NCBI GenBank assembly: GCA_019059635.1 | Contig: JAGVRJ010000003.1 | Location: forward strand, 372,001-436,000 | DNA length: 64,000 bases | From: Proales similis | Taxonomy: Eukaryota > Rotifera > Eurotatoria > Ploima > Proalidae | Direction: 5' to 3' | In this document: piece by piece, positions 57,720 to 64,000 of the stretch | Numbering within the stretch: position 1 is the stretch's first letter | Layout: each line of letters begins with the position of its first letter | Made by a program: the position numbers and the translations under genes | Notes under the pieces: generated by a model | What the model was told of the DNA's origin: nothing | Seen by the model: only the letters and a program-made list of their open reading frames with translations | Database searches by the model: none

Positions 57720-59651
57720 ATGACGGCCAGCGAGAAGACGAGCAAAACAGCCGATTCGAAAGTAGAGCCGGCCAAAGTAGGCGAAGAGGAGGTGGTCAAG
57801 AAGCCAGAGAAGGACGTGGACACGCTCACTTTTGAAGGTCGGACAGGCCTTTCTAATGGCTGCTTGTTCCGTTTTGAAATTTTAAATTTAAATTTTCGAT
57901 CGCAGACATCAAAGAGAATGTGAGGCAGATAGAGAGAGGCGTGCAGACCAAAGAGGCACGTCACATTGTCCGAGTGATGAGAACATTGTTCTCGTCGCGC
58001 AAGCGCCTCAACGATGCTGTTCTGAAGCGAGTCATCAACACATACTACACATTTCCAAACATACAAGCAGACAAGGACATGCTACTCTCGTTCCTGGACG
58101 CCAATGTATCGGCCATAAGCGTAATTGCCAGTCGAGATTGAAGTAGAAGCAATTGATTGCTGATCTAGGTCTTAAAGATGATGGAGACCGACGACGCTGT
58201 GATTATCAAGAACGAGACTCCATCGCAAGTGCCTGCAAATCCTGTTCAGCCGGTTCTTAAAACCAAACTGGCGTCCATCTCTTTGCCCGAAGTTGACCTT
58301 TACATTCATCTTTTGGTGCTTGTGTTCGCCATCGATCATCTCAAATACAAAAAAGTAAACTTTTTACGAGTAAGAAGCGTTTAAGAGCTGCTGATTAACC
58401 GCGCGATCATAGGCATTGGAACTGGCCGAAAGGATGATGGAGAAGGTCGGCAATCAGAACAGACGCTCGTTGGATCCAATTGCGGCCAAGTGCTATTTCT
58501 ACTACACTCGCATTAACGAGCTGACCGGATCGTTGGATAAAATCCGCGTGTAAGCATCTACTGCCATTCTGAAAAGACAAGGATCGGCTAATTTTTCTCG
58601 AACCTGAAAAAGCTTCATGCACTCGAGACTGCGCACAGCCATTTTGCGCAATGACTACGAGGGCACCGCGGTGCTGATCAACTGCTTACTTCGCTCATAT
58701 CTCAAGTACAACCTGTTCGATCAGGCGGTCAAGTTGATCAGCAAGTCAACATTTCCGATTCAAGCGTCAAACAACGAGTGGGCTCGCTATTACTTTTATA
58801 ACGGTTGTGTGAGAGCTATCCAGCTCGAGTACACCGAGGCGCACAAGAATTTACTTCAGGCGATGCGCAAGGCTCCGCAGCACGAGGCCATTGGCTTCAA
58901 GCAAATTGTGCAAAAATTTTCAATCGTGGTCGAGCTCTTGCTGGGCGAAATACCGGACAAGGCTCTGTTCAGACAGCCGCAGTTCAGAAAAGCGATCCAG
59001 CCCTACTTCCAGCTCACTCAGGCGGTGCGCACCGGCAACTTGGCCAAGTTCAACGAGGTTCTTGAGCGATTCAACGACAAGTTCGTCAAAGAGAACACGT
59101 GGACCCTGATCATCCGTCTGCGACACAATGTCATCAAAACCGGTGTTAAAATGATCAGTCAATCGTATTCGAAAATCTCCCTGCACAACATTGCTCAAAA
59201 GCTTCAGCTCGATTCGGCCGTAGACGCCGAATTCATTGTGGCCAAGGTGAGCCTCACCCCTCCGCTCAGCTCCTTGTGCGAGCACTCCTCTTAACTGCAT
59301 CGATTTTGAAGGCGATCAGAGACGGCGTGATTGAGGCGCAAATCAACCACGAGGCTGGCTACGTGCAAACTAAGGACGTCACAGACGTCTACTCGACTCT
59401 GGAGCCCATGAAGACGTTTAACCAGCGAATAAAATTTTGCCTTGAGCTGCGCAACCAGTCTGTGAAAGCGATGCGCTTTCCGCCCAAAAAATACAGCGAC
59501 GAGCTTGAGACCGCAGAGGTTTGCGCTTTGGTCGAACCATCGAAGAAATTCATTTGAATCTGACAAACTTTAGGAGAGACGCGCCAGAGAAGAAGAGGAG
59601 CTCGAGTACGCTAAAGAAATGGCCGAGGAAGAGGACGATGGATTTCCATAG
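57720..59651 (+). CDS. PSMD3: PSMD3 / Rpn3, 26S proteasome regulatory particle lid subunit
   Basis: Non-ATPase subunit of the 19S lid, with TPR-like helices followed by a PCI domain. The ATG at 57720 begins [20 protein letters not shown], a charged linker; after an intron near 57837-57905 comes [38 protein letters not shown] and [20 protein letters not shown] follow. The strongly conserved core is [37 protein letters not shown] and [20 protein letters not shown]. The PCI signature is [18 protein letters not shown] and [19 protein letters not shown]. The last exon gives [12 protein letters not shown] with TAG at 59649-59651, almost identical to the human end. Seven or eight exons, all short introns. 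Confidence 0.95.
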
Positions 59652-62600
59652 ACTTTTCTATTTTACTCTATTCATCATCGAAATCGACGAATTGCAAGAG
59701 GCATTCTACTTTACTGACGACTTCATTGCTCTTTCCCCCCTTGTGTCCCTCTAGTTTCTGGCTATAAATCCTAAATCGATATTCTACTACGCAATCTTGT
59801 TTCTTCAATCAATTAGTCGCTTTGTCTAGATTGCCAACCGCCTCGAGGTTTTATTTATTTTTCCATCGCTAGTTGACTTGCTCGATAAGCTAGCCTGCTC
59901 GGTTGCGTTCTAGGCGCTTTCTCCTTGTCTTGTGCTTGTTAATCGGCTCGTACGCATAACGAGCCTGCACTGGCTGAGAATGCGAGAATTTTCTGCTTTT
60001 TTTTTTTTATAAACAAGGTCATTGCGACGCTGAAGCTGAATAGCGCTGCCAGTAATTATTTTTCTTGACTTGCTGGAGTCAGTCGATCCCTTAGCATGAC
60101 TTGGGATGTTCACGCTCTTGTTTAAGTCTCGAGTCAAGCGATCGCTCTGTTTTCAGCACTCATGAGTGTGAAGAGCGTCGTCGACGTCCGGTTCGTGATG
60201 CTCAAAGTGCAAGCTATTTAATCGTGCAGACACATCCCAACGGCGTTTCCTTTCTTATTTATTTATTTTTTTTTTCATTAATGCTACTCAAACTTTCTCT
60301 AGCTGATCGCTGCTACACGAGAAAAAAAACCTTGTTGGTAGCTATGCTTGGTAGCAAGAGGAAAAAAAAAAAAGAGACGCGGCGCTAAAACTCATCATCA
60401 TCATCCTATTTAAATAATTTCCTGTAGTTTATTTCTTCGTCTCTCAATGGACCGAGTGCTGAACGCAAAGGAAAAACACATAAAAACCTTGCTAAGGTGT
60501 TGGATTTGTTAGATCGATAAGTTGCTTAATTTTTACTTTTTTTGGCAGCGCCATTCATCGACAAGCAACAAAAATGGATCATAATTTTCTCTCATCTTTT
60601 CTACGCCCGACTCTTTGTTGTGCTTAAATTCTCCACTGACAAGCAGAGTCTATCTTGGAGATGGCATCAACGCTCTCTATTCTCAGAAGCTAGCAGTCAG
60701 CAGGCAAACTGCCAAGTAAATGGCTGGATGAATGAATGGATGGATGGCATCCGATCACTTGTAATCAGGCCTCTTCCGCAATGCGTTCGATAATTATTTA
60801 GCATTGTGGCCTCGCATTTGCATCCGCGCACTGCCTCTAAGTCTACGCAAGCGAACAAAATATAATTACATCGGCTGATTATGATTGCGCTGCAGCTCTT
60901 AGTTGCTGGTTATGCCGCGACTTGTACGCAACCTGTTAACCATTGAGTGAACGCATGCCCGCTGATCGGTGTGACTAGATCGATGTCATGCAAAGGCTCC
61001 AGGTGACAGCCCTTCTCCCAGCAGCATGATGGTCCAAATGAGAAATTAAAGTTCACTCACGGCAGCACTTTTGCACCCGGTTCAATTAATCAGGCAGTCA
61101 AGGCAAACAATTGTCTGTTGGCCAATCATTCTATTTTGCTATTGCGGATCTATGAAAATGTCCTATGCCAACGAATTTCAACTACAGCTCTCACTTTAGC
61201 TGCTGCATTATCAAGCGTCGATTATAGCGATAATCGTAGCGGCCCGAGTTCATGTTCATTAAAAGTTCTAGAATTGCATCACTGGAAATAGGACCGTATA
61301 AACAAGCAAACAAACAAACAGAGAGCAAACGAGAAAGAGAGAGAGAGAGAGAAAAAATGAACGGTCTAATTGCAAATCGTTGTTGATGCAGAGGCAAGTC
61401 GGCCGCTGCACAATCACTGCCGCTCTTGCTTGTTTATTTCAGTTATTGTTAGAAAAGATTCATCTTGAGCAAATGCCGGCTGCCGTCCGCCCAGTGCCTG
61501 ATTTTTAAAGAGCGCAGAATAACAGCGCAAACAAGATCGCCTCTCTCTCTCTCTCTCAATCAATAATCAAATCGTGCCCTGTAATCAGCTTTCCTCCCTC
61601 TTCGCTTTTTCTCAGCGCGCCTGAAATTCCTCCCTCTTGCTCTCTCTCTCTATATTGCATTTTCGTCATTCTTCCTTCGGTCTGTTTGATTTTATTATCG
61701 ATTTTCAGAATCCGCTGGATTTAATTAATGTACTTGCTGACTCCAGCAAGTGAACGCCTTCGATCAATGACGAAGCAGAGAGATGAGAGACTGTGAGAGA
61801 GTCGAAAGTTGTGTCCGAGAAGATTGGAGCCAGAGAGGAGCATGAATGCTTTAGCTTGCTCTCTTTCATAATTTGGGCATAAGAAGAGAGACTATCTGTA
61901 TCGTTGTTTTGTAATTTATTTTAGGCGTCAGTTTTCTTTCCAATCGACACACAGCGTGAGTTGGTAAGTGAGCCAGTGAGTCAGCCAGTGAACGAACCAG
62001 TGAGTGAGCCAGCCAGAGTCAGCAACTGAGTGAGCGACAGAGAAAGATAAGGAAGTGAAGCTCAATTGACGTTGCTAACTCAAAGAGAAGTGTTCTCTCT
62101 GATGCATCTCAAATGCTCTTTTCCCAAGACTAGGACGTCAACCGCAAATTGCCTTTTCTCAAGCAGTCTGTGAATGCTCGCCAGTCATCGCTTCCTTCCA
62201 CACTGCGCATACTGCCGCTCTGTGAAATTAGAAACAGATTTGCCTTTGATAAGTCAGTTTGCAGCTTTTGCTTGATTAAATGCATTCATGAAAATTTCAT
62301 ATTCTTGTTCAATGTTTGCATTTATAATGAATTGCGGCAGTAAGAAGAAACGAGTTCGATTGGAACTCTAGTGGCTAGATTGACATTTGCAAACGCTTAT
62401 ACGACGAATGTAGCAATTTAAGTGAAACGATATGAATGAGCTGGTAATTCGTCAACATTGAGCATTGACGAAAAGCAGCCACCAGCAAGTAATAAACCAC
62501 CACATCCAAGTCGAGTTGAATGACAACAAAACCGGAATGAATTACGTGCTGAGTAGCAGCTATCGTCATGCGGCGTCTTTTATTTCCTAATTTTCGCATC

Positions 62601-63553
62601 ACTCTCTCATTTTGCAACAATCGGTCGAGCACCACACTTGGCTGAACTAAGCCGCTTCTTCTCTTTCTTCGACAAGAAGCGGAAATACACGAGAGCCGAT
62701 GTGCATGAATTAATGAATTGCGCCATTAGCAGCTCGCTCTTTATTTTTGCCCGATTATTTGATTATTATCCTCGGCATCCATTGATTCGGCCTTCGCGAT
62801 CTCTCGCTGTCTGTAGCTGGCCCGCTCTTCACATGCTTCACATGCTAGTGCGGTCTGTGTGCTGAGCACAACTCGAGTGTTGCTGCGTCGTTCGCGTTTC
62901 ATTTTGCTGAAGGGGCTGGTAATGGCGTCATTAGCTGAGATTATTAAATTATTGCCAAGATGATTTAGACTATCGGCCACATAGAGCCGTTCTAAATTGA
63001 AGCAAACCGCAGCGAATCAACGTCAAACCCTTCAAATCGAATTGAGCTCTTCATAACCGAAGAGAGATCTGACCAGAAACAAGAGCCTAAAAAGGAACCG
63101 CATCAGTGGGATCAGAAACTGCAGAGCACTGCCAAAGGATATAAAGTTACACAAACGCACGCACACGCACGCCACCAAATAACCGCTGCCACGCATTGAG
63201 AATGAAGCCTGTTGAATTGGCGTTGCTTACATAGGAAGAGAGAAGCAAGCCAACTGGAATCGATCGAGCAATTCAACAACAAGCAGAGCGACAACAGAGT
63301 GCCAATAGCAGCTGACTGCGTCGCTTAATTGCATATAATAAACTCGTGCAGCCCGAGAACTATCGACTGCTGCAAAAAGACGCAGAACGCACTCGCTCAC
63401 TTTTGCAATTATATTTGTCAGCCTATTTGGGCGTCAAGCTTTCTTCTAGATCTCTCTCTTTCTGTCTTCGTCTGCCTCTTTCTGTTTTCTGCATTCTTCT
63501 CTTGTCTCGTCTGATTCGAGTGGCAGTTTGGAAACTCTAGGCTCGAGGCCAAG
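59652..63553. other. largest gene-poor interval (3.9 kb)
   Basis: No convincing coding sequence or RNA gene. It holds several simple repeats: GA run at about 61331-61354, CT runs at about 61541-61557 and 61637-61652, and a GTGAG/CCAGT-rich degenerate minisatellite at about 61955-62041. The right end must contain the promoter and 5' UTR of the Cys-loop gene starting at 63554. Its size suggests distal regulatory sequence for that receptor, which is inference. Confidence 0.55.
61955..62041. repeat. degenerate GTGAG/CCAGT minisatellite
   Basis: Repeated variants of AGTGAG, GAGCCAGT and GTCAGCCAG without a strict period. Visible by eye; no coding frame. Confidence 0.7.
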
Positions 63554-64000
63554 ATGGACTCAGTTGGCAACATGGCCTCGTCCCTGAACATACCGATGCA
63601 TCGCAAATCAAACTTGTTCATCTTTTTCATTCTACTTTGGTGTAAGCGAACCGCAGTTTTTGCGTTTTTTTTTCTGTTCCTGCATTCATTTTGACTCAAC
63701 TTGCTTTTTCCCAAACAGGCTTTATTGCGCCTATCGAGCCGAGTGTGACCAAGGTTCGGCTGAACAATGAAAAGCTGCTCATAACAAAGCTGATTGAAAG
63801 CTACCCGCAAAAATACGGTCGTCCATTGCTAAACGCGTCAGACGGGCCCGCTCGAATGGCGCTGCGCGTTCAACTCATTCAGATTGTCAAGGTGGTAAGT
63901 AGTCGACCTGCTCGCTCTGTTGACTGGCCATTTTGCATTGAGCATCACAATCAAGGACGCGATCGGACAGTTGATGCAGACAAACGTGTGGAACAATTTC
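63554..64000 (+). CDS. Cys-loop (nicotinic-type) receptor subunit, 5' part, runs off window
   Basis: Third ligand-gated channel gene in the window, incomplete at the right edge. Exon 1 is 63554-63641, exon 2 is 63719-63894, and exon 3 starts at 63956. The spliced product begins MDSVGNMASSLNIP with a hydrophobic signal segment (LFIFFILLWCFIAP). KLLITKLIESYPQKYGRPLLN corresponds to the LL..Y....RP motif of nicotinic subunits. VQLIQIVKV then joins DAIGQLMQTNVWNNF, matching the LDEKNQ..TTNVWL loop. The exon 2 boundary after VKV is equivalent to that in the first nAChR gene. The alpha or non-alpha type cannot be decided because loop C lies beyond the window. Confidence 0.85.

Noticed and set aside
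1-64000. CRISPR arrays, bacterial operons, integrated viral or transposon coding sequence
   Set aside because: No regularly spaced repeats, transposase, reverse transcriptase or viral motifs were seen; all recognised genes are metazoan with spliceosomal introns.

Overview
This is a piece of a compact, intron-rich animal nuclear genome. Every recognisable gene is metazoan in type: nicotinic-type Cys-loop channel subunits, UNC80, MADD/Rab3-GEF, an M6/proteolipid protein, TRAPPC11, lipin and PSMD3. Most introns are short GT-AG introns, commonly about 50-100 nt, and genes are spaced roughly 3-4 kb apart. I cannot name the phylum from sequence alone. A small-bodied invertebrate with a reduced genome fits. 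Retention of a guanylate-binding-protein gene and of a selenocysteine-type peroxiredoxin-like gene argues against a typical insect. All exon structures below were read by hand from splice consensus and protein-family continuity.

Layout: 0.1-4.2 kb holds two tandem nicotinic-type subunits, the first non-alpha and the second alpha-like. 4.4-5.9 kb (minus) is a membrane-anchored DNAJB12/14 co-chaperone. 7.2-20.9 kb is UNC80, the scaffold of the NALCN sodium-leak channel. 21.2-23.4 kb (minus) is an apparently intronless GBP-type GTPase. 24.4-25.2 kb (minus) is a PRXL2/SelU-type thioredoxin-fold protein whose reading frame requires an in-frame TGA at the active site. 26.4-29.2 kb is lipin. 29.8-31.4 kb is PPAN. 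31.8-34.2 and 34.6-36.9 kb are two tandem 5'-nucleotidase-type metallophosphatases. 37.4-38.4 kb is an M6/PLP tetraspan protein. 38.7-42.1 kb is PDXDC1. 42.9-48.6 kb (minus) is MADD. 49.8-50.7 kb is an SLC35 nucleotide-sugar transporter. 51.1-55.7 kb is TRAPPC11. 55.9-57.0 kb (minus) is CFAP161. 57.7-59.7 kb is PSMD3. After about 3.9 kb without a recognisable gene, a third Cys-loop receptor gene starts at 63.55 kb and runs off the end.

The genes do not form an operon or one pathway. Several are neuronal or membrane-trafficking genes (Cys-loop channels, UNC80, MADD, M6, TRAPPC11); others are housekeeping (PSMD3, PPAN, lipin).

The main finds are: (1) a probable selenoprotein of the SelU/PRXL2 family with a UxxC motif and a SECIS-like element downstream; (2) two independent tandem gene pairs that each carry a roughly 430-500 bp block of 97-98% nucleotide identity, introns included, inside otherwise diverged paralogues, which is the signature of recent gene conversion; (3) a lipin with an in-frame 114-residue N-terminal extension starting MGNHPT; (4) a GBP with a perfect 21-residue coiled-coil repeat and no CaaX tail; (5) a PDXDC1 without the PLP-binding lysine.
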